Shown here: positions 53,708-64,000 of the stretch, one piece after another
How positions within the stretch are numbered: the first letter of the stretch is position 1
Layout: every line of letters begins with the position of its first letter
Assembly: GCA_010356995.1 (NCBI GenBank)
Contig: ML996695.1
Coordinates: 195,061-259,060, forward strand
Reading direction: 5' to 3'
DNA from: Trichodelitschia bisporula
Lineage: Eukaryota; Ascomycota; Dothideomycetes; Phaeotrichales; Phaeotrichaceae
DNA: 64,000 nucleotides
Translations under genes and position numbers: made by a program
Notes under the pieces: generated by a model
Told to the model about the DNA's origin: nothing
Seen by the model: only the letters and a program-made list of their open reading frames with translations
Database searches by the model: none

Positions 53708-55899
53708 ATGAAGTACGCCTTTTTTTCGCTGCTCGCTGCCGCACAGCTCGCTACCTGTGTGCCGCAAGCGAAAAACCCGGCGCCCGCGCAATGCAAGAAA
53801 CTCCCCGGCGACGCCGACTGGCCCGAAGACACAGTGTGGAAAGCAGCGCTACGCGGCGTCGAGCCGCGCGGCCCGCAGAAGGCGTGGAAGCGGCCGGACT
53901 ACAAGTACGAGGCTATGACTGTAGCGCAGGTGCAGAAGGCCGTCAAATTTGTGTCGGATCACAACCTCCGGCTGTCCGTGCTGAACAGCGGGCACGACTT
54001 CATTGGAAGGTGAGAGATTTGTTATTTGGAGGGTTTGGGCTGATGGGACTAGGAACGAGGCCCCGAGCGGGTTGTCGCTGGTAATCAATGAGCTCAAGGG
54101 CATCCGCGTGCTGGACTCGTTCACCCCGACGCCGCAGGGCGCGCTGGCCGTCAATTACTCCACGAAGGCGAATACCATCGCGCCGGTCGCCGGGCAGCAG
54201 GCCGCGGCCACGCTGGGCGGGGGCGTCAACGTCGATGAACTGAACGCCGCGCTCCGGCCTTCAGGCCTGTATTCCATCGGCGCCGCCCACGGTAAGCCTA
54301 CACAAAAACCCCCAACACCCGTCGTCTAACACCCCGCAGGCTCCGTCTCCGTCGCCGGCGGCTGGTCCCAGGCAGGCGGGCACGCCGCGCTGAGCAGCTA
54401 CTACGGGCTCGGCTCCGACCAGATCCTCGAATACAAAGTGGTGACCGCGGACGGGGCCCTGCTTGTTGCGAACCGCGTCTCGAATCCGGATCTTTTCTGG
54501 GCGCTGCGTGGGGGTGGGGGGGGGACGTTCGGCGTTGTCGTCGAGGCTACGATTAAGGTGTATCCCGCGCCTAAGATCCTGTCTTACAATTTCTGGCTCA
54601 ACACTACCGCTTATGCCAATACCTCCGCTATATACCCCGCGACCGCGTATCTCTGCGCCCAGCTGCCGCGGCTCAATAAGGAGGGTTTTCAGGGGTACTT
54701 TTATGTCCGCCCGAATGCCCTGCAGGCGAACTTCCTCACCCCAAATGAGTTCGCGAATGCGACTCGCATGCGCGAGCTGATGGACCCAATCCTCGACCAC
54801 ATGAAGGCCATGCCCGGTATCAATCCCGCGAGCTTGCTCAAGATTCCACCCGTGGCACTCGGGTCCGCGGCGCTAGGCGGCCTGCAGAACGCAGACGGCG
54901 GCGGCGCCGCCCCGCCGCGCATCAGTTCCTCAGCCACGAGCTCCGCAGCCAGCGTGGCGGCCAGCGCGACTTCTTCCGCCGTTGCATCTGGTATGGCGGC
55001 GGGGCACGCGGGCATGACCGGCATGAGCGGACATGCGGGGATGCTGGTCCGGCGACACGGGCCGGGCGAGATGGAGCCTACGCCGAAAGGCATCATCGAC
55101 GAGGATAGCCGCCTGCTGGGCGAAGCCGAACTCACACACCCGCGCCTAGCGTGGGCGCTGGAGCAAGCAATGCCCAAGCTGCCGAATGCGCAGCTGCGGA
55201 GCCATCTCGTGGGGGGGGGGAAGGTATTCGCGCCGCCGGAGGAGAATGCGTCCAATCCGGCGTGGCGGAGGGCGTATGTGCATATGATGACGACGGGGGT
55301 GGGGACGGTGGATGCTAGTGCGCTGCGGGAGATAAGTCCCGGGATGGGGGCTTATGTTAATGAGGTGCGTTGCTCCGCGGGGGGGGTCGTGTGTGTGCTG
55401 ACGCGCGTAGGCTTCGGCGAAGAACCCAGACTTCAAATCCGCCTTCTGGGGCTCTCACTACCCCAAACTCTCCGCCATCAAGAAGAAATTCGACCCTAAC
55501 TTCGTCTTCTACGCCAATCCCGGTATTGACGCTGATCTCATGGTGGCGCGTGAGGGGCGCCTTTGCCGTGTTGGGGGGGAGATCAAGGCCCAGGTCACCC
55601 GTGACGGCTCGCCGCCGGACTCGGATAATACGAATGCGGGGGGGCATGAGGGGGAGGTTACGAGTTGGCCGTTGTTGTGGCAGGGTCCGGGGCTGCCGCC
55701 GAAGGTGGTTGGGACGCCAAAGATGCCTGGCATGCCGAAGATGCCGGCGAAGGGGAGTGCGGTGCCGGCGGCGGGGCCGGCGGCGAAGGGTATTGCCGCA
55801 CCGGCTCCGGCTCCGGCGGTGAAGGGGACGGCCGCGCCAGCACTGGCACCGGCAGCGAAGGGAACTGCCGTGCCGGCGGCGAAGAGCCCGAGTGTGTAA
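53708..55899 (+). CDS. secreted FAD-linked oxidase (BBE / 6-hydroxynicotine-oxidase type)
   Basis: Exons 53708-54009, 54053-54291, 54340-55364 and 55411-55899 encode 684 residues. The protein starts with a signal peptide (MKYAFFSLLAAAQLATCVPQ). The FAD-binding PCMH region has LSVLNSGHDFIGR, whose His 96 is placed to bind FAD covalently, then ATLGGGVNVDELN, GGWSQAGGHAALSSYYG, GLGSDQILEYKVVTADG and LFWALRGGGGGTFGVV. The usual second Cys link seems absent (GAAHGSVSVAGG). A BBE-type segment near 525-565 includes NPDFKSAFWGSHYPKL and NPGIDADL. Two unusual parts are a Ser/Ala/Gly/Met/His-rich insert at about 360-425 and a Pro/Ala/Lys repeat tail from about 615 to the end. Fungal members oxidise alcohols, sugars or alkaloid-like substrates; the substrate here is unknown. 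Confidence 0.82.
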
Positions 55900-56102
55900 G
55901 TAGCAATGCAAGAGTCGTTACACACAGGCAGACTCCATGCCGTCCATCCACCATATATTAAGCGATACACCATAACATACCCACTAAACTACCTTCCATC
56001 CCCCACACAAGTAACGACCGATCCCCCGCCCCTCCCACAGCCCCTCTCCCACCGCCTCCCCACCTCAATCACCCTCATCCCCGCTCCTTCCGCCGCCTAG
56101 CA

Positions 56103-56827
56103 CTACTTCCACTGCACATACAACTTCTGGCTAAACTTCAGATCCAAGCTGTCAGCCGTCGCCTGCCCCTCCCCCAAGGCATTTGGACGTGGTGAGCCCG
56201 ACGGCCTGGTTAACGTTGAACATGCCGCTGCCGCTGCAGGGCGACCAGATGGCTACGTCGGCTTGGTCGCGCTTGAGGTAGTCGCCGGCGTAGGGGCCGG
56301 TGAAGGTGCGGGCGAGACGACTCTACACACTGTCAACTCCACTTCCCCATACCAAAACTCCAATAAAAGGGGTGTGGGCTCGGTGGAAGCCTACCTGCTT
56401 CGTCTGCCCCGAGAAATAATACGTCGCCGCCAACGTCGCGCTAACGCCCGGATCAAGCTGGAGGTATCCGCGTTGATCCACACTCCACACGCTCCACGTC
56501 CAGCCCGTCGGTACATCGAGGTCGATGTTCATCTGGCAGTTGTGCCGGTTCTGCGTTATGGACACCGCGGGCCCGATGTACGCCTGGAAGGAGTCGAAGA
56601 TTAGATTCAGCGTTGTTCGGTCGCTACTGATGGACACGCTGGCGGAGCCGTCTGGGCAGCCCGACCCGCCGTAGGAGACGGAGCGGATGACGACTTGCGG
56701 GGGGGGTGGCGGTTGCGGCCGGCGTGGGTGCGGTGAGGGGCGGGTCGAACCAGGAGAGGGATTCGGAAGGGGATTGGGGGAGGGAGAGGGCCAGGGGCGC
56801 AAGGGCTAAAAGAAAGAGGGAGAACAT
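56103..56827 (-). CDS. DUF4360-type secreted protein, frame broken by homopolymer runs
   Basis: Exon 1 is 56827-56395, the intron 56394-56333 and exon 2 56332-56103; about 220 residues if the breaks are ignored. The protein begins with a signal peptide (MFSLFLLALAPLALSLPQS) and a short Pro/Ala linker. Then come VIRSVSYGGSGCPDGSASVS, NLIFDSFQAYIGPAVSITQN, RHNCQMNIDLDVPTGWTWSV and, after the intron, TFTGPYAGDYLKRDQADVAI and SGSGMFNVNQAVGLTTS, all usual in DUF4360 secreted proteins of filamentous fungi. Two frame changes are required: one at a C8 run near 56698-56705 and one at a G run near 56175. With one base less in each, the protein would end LDLKFSQKLYVQWK. Function is unknown; family members are often induced in plant or substrate contact. 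Confidence 0.75.
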
Positions 56828-58886
56828 GGTGATATTGTTTGGAGGTGGAGAGGGATTTTATATTCACTTTCCGTCGACGCGATGCTACACTCCCCAGCGA
56901 GCCGCTCTGCTCCAACACAAAGCTATACGAGCGGGAATGCCACCGCTGGGCATCTTCATGCATCTCATATCTCGCTCGTATCCCGCAAGACAACGGAGAG
57001 GTTCCCGAAACGGCATCTCCTTGCCGAAAGGGAAAGCACGAACGAAGCACCAGAGACAGAACCGAGTCCAGAAGGCTCCAGCCGCGGGGGGTTCTCCGCT
57101 CGTGTCACGGGCTGCTAGGTCGTTTGTGGGCTGTGTGACGGCGGTGGTGATAATGGTGTCTAGTGGTGGTAGTGAGGGTGGTTCGGCAGCGTGGCAGAGC
57201 TTCTATGGAATGCAGGGCAGCCGGGCTGAAGTGAGACGGACCGGAATCCAATACATCGGATGTGAGGTTTGTGACAAGATCTTCAGGTTGAGGATATGCG
57301 AGTGTACCTGCAGGTTGTTATCTGGTAGAGGAGCGCGAGCGGGTAAGGCTGTCCAAGCTGCGGCATAATGAGAGGCTAAGAGCCGCAAGGCGAGAAATAG
57401 AAGAGGCGAAGGGGAACATAACCATAATTCCATCGCAGGTTAGCAACACCAGCTTCCATCCTCCCACCATATTTCCACCTCCAACGCAGTAGCCCAACGC
57501 CTATCGCAGCACCCATCCACGCCTAAGACCTCCGCGTTCTAGAAGTCATCCTACCTCGGAGACACCCGAAAAGCGCACGCATGATGCTGTCCGTTGTCGT
57601 ACAAACCACCGTTCGAGGCCAACTCCTTACTTCGCGGCTCTTGGCCAGGGACGTAGCCTCTTAGATTCGGGCGGTGGGTGCCGAATTTGAACAGTTGCTT
57701 GAGACATGGTTGCCTTTGCGCCCTCTTCGCTTCGAGGATGGCGTGAGGTGTATTGAATGAGAGGCTATGGGCTGGACGGAGCAAGGAAGTACGAATTTAG
57801 TATTCGATGCTTAGTCGGGGAGAAAGAGGGCAGCACGTTGCAGATATGGAGCATGTCCTTCGATCGTCACCATCCATTGTAGTTCTAGTCGTGAGCTTCA
57901 TGATATCGCCGGTGCCCGGACACGACTGCGCGAGTGGAGGATGACCCTTCCGGCTCCGAAAGGTCACATTCGAAGGCGTTGACCACGGCCGCGAGACGCG
58001 CGTGAGCCACAACCCGGATATCGTTCAACCTTCACCTTGCACCCTGTTCCAGCGTCAGCACCCGCAGGCGTAAGCTGGTGTCCAACCTACCTTAACATAC
58101 ATCCACACTCAACCAGTCTGTTAGTTCTGCAGAATCCTCTCAGTCATACTCCACCAACATCTCCAACCCTCGATCCGCTCCCCTCCCAGACACCACTCGT
58201 ACGTGACAGTAAGCAGACCCATCTCCGTCATCCTCACCCCATAGATCAGCCCAGCACGGCGCGCACCGGAGCACACCCCGCCCCGGCCCCCAAATACGGC
58301 AAGCCGTGCCGATCGCACCGCGCCGATCTCAAAGTCCACAATAGCGTCCAAGGGGCCTCAGCGGGGCCTGAGCACAGTCAACTCAATATTCATCACTCAC
58401 AGAAAACGGTTAGCTTTTATGACGGCCCGGTTCGTAGATAGTACCCTACGGTATCCACAGCAACCGAGTCGTCAACCTCCATCCCGCTGACCGGCTAGCG
58501 ATCGCCCTGTCTCGGGCTTGGCAGTCGCCCAGGCATGCCCAGCCGCGCGGAAGAGGCGCGGCGGATCTTGGCAGCGATCTAGCGTCGTTGGCGCTGAACT
58601 ACAACGGCATCAAAGGGCGAGGAATCGAAGAGAATTCACAACTTTGACCGACACGTGACGGTGGCAAGCATCAAGAATGGGAAGTATCAGAGTATTACCA
58701 TCGTCGAATTACTATCTTATCGTGAAAAACTACGCTGACCGTGCACTCCAAAACCCGCCCATCGCCCATGCAATCCGTCGCTGAGAAGGGTATCATGAGC
58801 GTCCGCATTAATTACATCTTCCCTAGCACGCCATGTTAACCCGATGTGGCCGTTGTCTCGCATGTCGCTCAGTGCGCTGGAGAAAT
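56828..58886. other. 2.1-kb intergenic region
   Basis: Holds the DUF4360 promoter (about 56828-57000) and the 3' flank of the CFEM gene. Minus-strand frames such as 58121-58351 (VRMTEMGLLTVTYEWCLGGE) look partly protein-like but have no ATG or clear exon join. Not called. Confidence 0.4.
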
Positions 58887-59731
58887 CTAGACGAAGAACA
58901 GCGCGGCCATGGCGGCGGCACCGAGGACGGGTCCAGCAGTCTGCATCGCAGCGCCACCCGAGCTCGAGGACGACTTGGCCGAAGATGCAGCCGAGGACCC
59001 AGCAGCAGAGGCGCTGGAGGCGAGGCTTGAGGCCTTGCCAGCGGCGCTCGAGGCAGCGCTGCTCGCCGACGAGGCCTCGGAGCTCAGGGACGAGACCAGA
59101 GCCGACACCGCGGTGAACAGCGTGGTAGAGCCAGTGGTGGTCGTGATGGTGCTGCCGCCTGAGGTGATGGTTGCGACGAGGGCGCCTGGACGGTTAGCTC
59201 ATGCTACGATTGCGTAGTGGTAGGACTCACTGGTCGTGTACGCGGTGGACGAGGCAGACCCAGCCGACGCCGAGGAGGCAGCCGACGCCGAGGAAGCAGA
59301 GACAGACGATGCGACCGACGAGGCGACCGACGAGGCGGAAGAGGCAGCACTGGAATCCGTAGCGACTGGAGACAGTGAGTATGATGTCCAATGGATTAGA
59401 TAGGGCTGACATACCCTTGGAGCACTGTTCCTGACCATACGCCTGGATCTTGGCCGATGCGTCGGCAGCACCCTGACCGCAAGACTCGAGAGCGCAGTCG
59501 CGAAGACCGAACAAGTAGTTGGGGTTCTTGCACAGACAGGCCGTATCGCCAGCGGAGCAGCCGAGACCGGACGCGGCGTTCTGCATGTTGCCGTAGCAGG
59601 TTTTCTGCATGTTTGTTAGCATGAATTACTAAAATATGGCAGACTATGCGTACAGCGCAATCAGGGAGGCTGTCAAGAGACTGCGCAGCAACCAGGGCGG
59701 CGCCGGCGAGGAGGGCGAAAGAGATCTTCAT
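58887..59731 (-). CDS. CFEM-domain GPI-anchored protein
   Basis: Exons 59731-59654, 59604-59415, 59365-59231 and 59185-58887 encode 233 residues; introns are 45-49 bp. CFEM proteins are fungal wall or membrane proteins; several capture haem or act at host surfaces. The order is a signal peptide (MKISFALLAGAALVAAQ), a CFEM module with all eight Cys (25, 29, 42, 49, 51, 63, 68, 87), including GDTACLCKN with Asp 46 in the position that coordinates haem in known members, then a Ser/Ala-rich low-complexity stalk, and a hydrophobic C-terminus (AGPVLGAAAMAALFFV) that fits a GPI signal. The stalk is probably O-glycosylated. Role in iron uptake is inferred from the family, not shown here. Confidence 0.87.
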
Positions 59732-61624
59732 TGTGAGGTCGGAGAGGGTTGTTGTGGTTGTAGGAGAGTGGAAGAAGGGCGATGGTGCAAAAGTGATGTG
59801 GAGGGTAGATGGGTGAATGTCAGGTGGAAGTGAGTGCGAGAGGTCGAAGTAGTATTAATGTCTTGGGAGGCTGGTACAAGAAGCGCTAGTAGAGTAGAGG
59901 AGAGATGGCGGGGAGGACAAAGTCTTGGAGGAAAAGAGGGTTGCAGGAAAGCGGCTCGGTGAGTTTAATAGTTTGTGGATGGGAGAGGCATGACGCAGAT
60001 GAGCAACCAGGAACTGCAGTTGTGCTTGTGCTGGTCCCGGAGCGGGCAAGCGCATATGCTACATGTGTCTGACGATTGCCAGTTCCACTCTCGGCCCAAG
60101 CCTCCCCTCTCCTTTCATTTTTTTTCCAGGTTTCTTGGGAAGGCACGCCCCAGCCGATAGGCCCAATGAGCTAATAGGCCAATGACCTGCATATCTAGGG
60201 AAACGAGTTGCCATTTGGCGTCTTTAGTTTCATTATTATTACGCCCATCTGGCCTACATCGTAGTTACATGGTGTCCACATGTATGCCAGGTGGTGGGGA
60301 AATATTGGGGAAAGGGTAAAGGAAAGGGCCCGAAAGGGGTAGGTTAGGGGTGCACGAGCAACAACCCACGGGAAAGAGAGCAACCGTTGCTATCAGGGAC
60401 GTTGCAGCTCACGACCGTTATTATTGCGTTGGACAGGGCGACACGCCTTGGTCCCGGAGCCTTGCCCCCGAGAGGCCTTGTTATGTTGCCCAATAACTAG
60501 TGTGGTCGAGGGCAGAAGTAGTACGGAGGTAGAGTAGAGATTGAAATCCGAATGTTTGCAACAATCATGAGTTCAAAGCAATTTGCTTCTCTGTTTCTGT
60601 CTCAGTCTCAGAGCTTGAATAATTCTCCGGAGTACTTGGTACACGACTCATGACATCTCGCAGATCTCCACTGTTCACCCAACCTCCCCTTCCCCTCTCT
60701 CACCTCCACGCACCATAACCATAACCGCGGATCCCAACATGCGGTTCAAATCTCGACCGGCATAGACCATCTAGTGGCCCCCAGCCACACTCCACAAATG
60801 CATGGGAGTCAGCAAGGAACGAAGCAATCGTGGCAAGTTCGCCAGACAAACCCAGCAAGCAGACATGGCAAGCAAAGTTCACACCCATGTCCCACGAACA
60901 AGTGTGGCTGGGGAGTTGCATCTCCGCCGGCCGCTAATGCACGGCACGGCCCTTCAGGTGCGCACCAACAAATCAAATAACGCATACTTCTCCGCTGGCA
61001 TCACTGCCCTCCGTCACCTCCATCTGCCAGGTCAATATCCAAGGCAGAAGATCGCCACCTCTTCTCTCTGCGCCGACTGGGTAAATCCTAGAGTGACTTC
61101 GATCTCGAACCTCTTTGTCCACCCATTCATCGGACGATCATATGCGACCCATGTCCGACAAAATGCTTGATTTCTCCTCCGCCTTTCCCGTCCTCGCAGG
61201 TGTTTGGCGAGCTGTTCCGTCCACGTCTTTGACAGTCCCCAGCCACAGCTGAGGGGTTGACGTGGCTCAGATGCACCTCTCGATCCACAAAAACCTCCAA
61301 GTGCGGGGTTCAGCCATTGAGGAGCAAGGTGGGGCGAAGCTGCATGCTGAACCATCGCCTGAGGTGGGGAGAAACGGCGAGAAGACGCAAAGGCGACAGC
61401 TTTGCAAGCTCAAGCGACAACAACCAGGCAGTCCTTCTCCGAGACAACCTTGCTCGTTGCGACACCCCCCCCCCATCCCCGTCCCCCGCGGTTCCTTGCC
61501 ATCATTTCGTGACGCCCTCAACGGATCAATTTCAATTGAACAACCACTGACCAGCCCCCGCTTTCCCCATTGCCCCTCGACTTCATTTCACGCGGACGCG
61601 CGCTGTGTCGCCGCTGCGCGCACC
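59732..61624. other. 1.9-kb intergenic region
   Basis: CFEM promoter on the left. A GGTTCAAATC-like sequence near 60745 resembles a tRNA B-box but no tRNA folds. No gene supported. Confidence 0.4.
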
Positions 61625-62079
61625 ATGACGACCCTCGAGCGCAACATCCCAAACGCACCCCCGCCCGCGCCGTTGGCCAAAGAGGAACAGGAAGCGCTTG
61701 TGTAACTCGGGTAGTACGTTGGTACCATCCAAGTTCCCGCGCTTGCGGTCGCCACCTCGCGAGTACCGTTGCGAAGTTGCCAACTGACTCGACATTTCAA
61801 GTTAGCGTCGCTGCGTCGAATCAGATCGCCATGCTGGAAGGCGTGCGCCTCGATGCGGTGTGTGGCGCAGGTGATGCTTTAGCGGGCTGCGAGGTTCGAT
61901 GCTGGTATGCGAGCTTGCTGCGCCGGAGCTGGCCAGCCACTGTTGTAACTACTCGACGGTTTTGCGGCCGGGTACAGGATACGGCTTCCCTCTTCATCGA
62001 AAAAGTTGCTTTCTCGGCTTCGTTAGAGTCGGAATTTTTGGGCCTTAAGCTAGTCTATCATGAAGAGTGGGTCTGGTGA
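61625..62079 (+). CDS. possible small spliced gene, unrecognised
   Basis: A weak candidate. An ATG at 61625 opens MTTLERNIPNAPPPAPLAKE and reads to EALV at 61701; a GTAACT donor at 61702, a CTGAC branch site and a TTAG acceptor at 61805 would join it to VAASNQIAMLEGVRLDAV in a frame open to 62079. That would give about 117 residues. The second part has mixed composition and no motif, so more introns may follow. No signal peptide or membrane segment is seen. It may be chance. Confidence 0.25.
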
Positions 62080-63507
62080 GAGTGAATGTCTCAAGTCATA
62101 CTATAGGCTAGAATTGCAGCGCGTCTTACGGATGTACAACTCACCGCAATTGAAGACAATTCTATCTCTCTGCTCGAAGACCGCGTAACCTACCTTGCAT
62201 TGCAGCTGCATGCATTCAGTCCGGAGCAAGGAAGCGGGGAAAGGCTACACACGTGTCTGCGACTTGGACAGCCACGGTTGAGGGAACCGTGACGGAGCTC
62301 CGCTCGATCACGAGGTGAAGCTATAACAGAGTACTTATGGATAGGCGCAGGTGCATCTTTTGTGGATCCTAAGATGCCAGGAATGGGAGTTCATTTGGAA
62401 ATTCTGAGTTGCGTCAATTGAGTGTTTACAAGAATCGGGAGAATCCATCGCGTTTCCAGATGGGACAGCTCAAATGCTGCAACCAGAGCCCGTTTGCAAG
62501 GGCAGCACTCCATGTAGGACTTCAACGGCGGTGAGCATCGGAAATCACATCAAAAAAGCTAATTAGATGAGTCCAATGTGGGAGTGTCCGTTGTCAAGAG
62601 GTTCATAAGTCGCGAGCCACACCCACACTTCATTGCTATCACAGCGAGCGAGAGACTCATGCCTGAACTCGGTCCACAGGTACACCTAAATGTAGGGACT
62701 GCGTTCAACAAGTTGTTGAATTCCTTACCTCGTCGCGACTTGATATCCTTTCTTAAGTCTACTACGGATGTATGTGTGGTCCCGTTTCCCCCCCGCGTGG
62801 TGTTCGCGCCGTTTGCGAGGTGCATGATGTGGCTGGAGTGCAAGGCGTGCAAGGCTTCAAGAAGGTTCACAACTTCTACTCCCCGGCGGCTTTTATACCC
62901 GAGTTTCCTCGAAGAGATGCGCCCTTGGGATAGGCGATACTATGGAGCTTGCGTTAGTAGAAGTATGTTGTAAAAAGTTCATAACAGGGTGGAGGCCTTC
63001 AGAAATAGCCTTTGAAGTTGTCTCAACTGCTGAGCGAGGTAACATTCACCCGGGCTGCGGCTAGAGCCCATTCTCTCCCAAGATGAGATGAGATCTCTGA
63101 CCAGGTGCTCCAGGAGTGAGGGGAGGGCGTATACCGGTACTGTTCCAGATCTGCTCGGCTTCCTGTCCAGCCTCCGATCGGCTTCAGATCAATCAAAAGG
63201 ACTGCGCCGATGTGGCTTCGGACCGAACCTCGAGTGACAGTTGTGGACGCGTTTGTCCGTGCGTCCCGCGCGCCTGCTCCAGCCTCCAAGATAATCATTG
63301 GCTGTTAGCTTCCACGGCTCCTTACCTGTGCACGCGCCCCCTCAAGCCTCCTCCACCGAGCCACTCATCCACCACCATCAACTTTTTGTAAGCAACATCC
63401 ACACCTCGACAGAAGCTCTAGGCTTTTGGCGTGTTCTTCTCTTGTTTGCCTTTTTCATATCTCCACATTCATCCTCCTCATCCATCTCTCTCGCAAACAC
63501 AGCAATC
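62080..63507. other. 1.4-kb intergenic region
   Basis: No gene supported. The last 150 bases before 63508 are C- and T-rich, as at fungal promoters. The frame at 62578-62973 has no motif. Confidence 0.4.
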
Positions 63508-64000
63508 ATGATGGGCGTCTCGAATCCGAGTACGCCGCAGCGACTCACTCCGCAGCGCGCGCTCTGGGCTTCTCCGTTCAGCGATTACCACAGCGATATC
63601 GATAACCTGTCTCCGACGGCTGTGAACGCGGATACCAACCTCACGACTCTGCAACGCACTCTCCTCATCCGCCTCAATGAGATCGGGAAGCAGATTCTGC
63701 GTCGGGACCCGAGCGACCTGAAGACCCAGGCCTCCCTTTCCGCCGAGCTCGAAGCCCTCGAGCACACCCTCGGAGCGCCGGATTCGCAGTCTCGCCAGCC
63801 CGCTGATATCGATGACTCGGGTCTCTTCATCGACGACGACGTGGAGGACGAAAAGCTGCGCCTGCGTGGCTCGGGCGACTTCAGCGACATCTGGTCCCTG
63901 AAGTCGAGCGACGGCCCGGAACTCGTCTCGCGCATCTCGAGCATCGCACAGGGTCTGCGGCAGCGCTACGAAGAAATCAAGGTTAGCGCTGTGTGTACCC
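63508..64000 (+). CDS. hypothetical protein, 3' end outside the window
   Basis: The gene starts with two ATGs in tandem (63508 and 63511). The first exon ends at 63981 with EEIK and a GTTAGC donor at 63982, so at least one intron follows beyond the window. The 158 visible residues begin MMGVSNPSTPQRLTPQRALW, then an amphipathic helix around TLQRTLLIRLNEIGKQILRR, an acidic and Ser-rich middle (DIDDSGLFIDDDVEDEKLRL) and the start of a probable coiled coil, ELVSRISSIAQGLRQRYEEI. Such an outline occurs in fungal coiled-coil proteins, but I cannot name the family. Confidence 0.6.
   Translation, partial: MMGVSNPSTPQRLTPQRALWASPFSDYHSDIDNLSPTAVNADTNLTTLQRTLLIRLNEIGKQILRRDPSDLKTQASLSAELEALEHTLGAPDSQSRQPADIDDSGLFIDDDVEDEKLRLRGSGDFSDIWSLKSSDGPELVSRISSIAQGLRQRYEEIKVSAVCT

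Noticed and set aside
58121-58440. Minus-strand frame with a nearby GTGAGT...CTCAG intron-like stretch
   Set aside because: The proposed upstream exon has no ATG or coding character, so the pattern may be chance.
60736-60765. B-box-like GGTTCAAATC suggesting a tRNA
   Set aside because: No acceptor stem, D-arm or anticodon arm can be built around it on either strand.

Overview
The window looks like nuclear DNA of a filamentous ascomycete (Pezizomycotina). The genes are interrupted by short GT-AG introns, mostly 42-62 bp, with CTAAC/CTGAC-type branch sites. GC content is high at third codon positions. The gene content is typical of this group: a Zn2Cys6 regulator, a CFEM GPI-protein, a DUF2236 oxygenase, a secreted agmatinase, RRG9 and several MFS/MATE/APC carriers. 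I cannot fix the class; Dothideomycetes is a guess. There is no sign of a bacterial insert or an intact transposon, and no recognisable biosynthetic cluster.

Layout, left to right. 0.7-6.6 kb: FIT2/SCS3 lipid-droplet protein (-) diverges from the EFM4 lysine methyltransferase (+), which converges on a frame-disrupted EFM7/NNT1-like methyltransferase (-); then a seven-exon choline/GABA-type permease (-). 8.5-18.7 kb: MATE exporter (+), secreted agmatinase (+), an unrecognised type II membrane protein (-), RRG9 (-) and an mpaB-like oxygenase (+). 21-23.7 kb: a large Zn2Cys6 regulator (-). 23.7-33.3 kb: a gene-poor stretch in which I find one small spliced Cys-rich gene with a TATA box and a possible degraded HET-like fragment. 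33.3-38.3 kb: HDAC-like deacetylase, sphingosine-1-phosphate lyase and calcipressin (all -). 40-46.3 kb: MFS carrier (+), RPB3 (+), mitochondrial GrpE MGE1 (-) and a PrpF-like isomerase (+). 46.9 kb: an intron-containing tRNA-Phe (-). 48.8-59.7 kb: FucP-type MFS sugar carrier (+), a Gly-Ser-Val repeat membrane protein (+), a secreted FAD oxidase (+), a DUF4360 secreted protein (-) and a CFEM protein (-). The window ends inside a 3'-truncated gene of unknown function (+).

The genes are mainly housekeeping and accessory functions with no shared pathway visible. Functional themes are transport (four carriers), lipid and sphingolipid handling (FIT2, S1P lyase, choline-type permease), mitochondrial maintenance (RRG9, MGE1) and secreted or wall proteins at the right end.

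The most notable points are: an 87-aa Cys-rich protein visible only after splicing, in the gene-poor region; a 50-nt poly(G) tract just upstream of MGE1; single-base homopolymer frame breaks concentrated in two otherwise well-preserved genes; a probable 2-nt micro-exon in the agmatinase gene; and a stopless 45-nt intron lying inside the zinc cluster of the regulator. Exon borders were assigned by eye from splice signals and reading-frame continuity.
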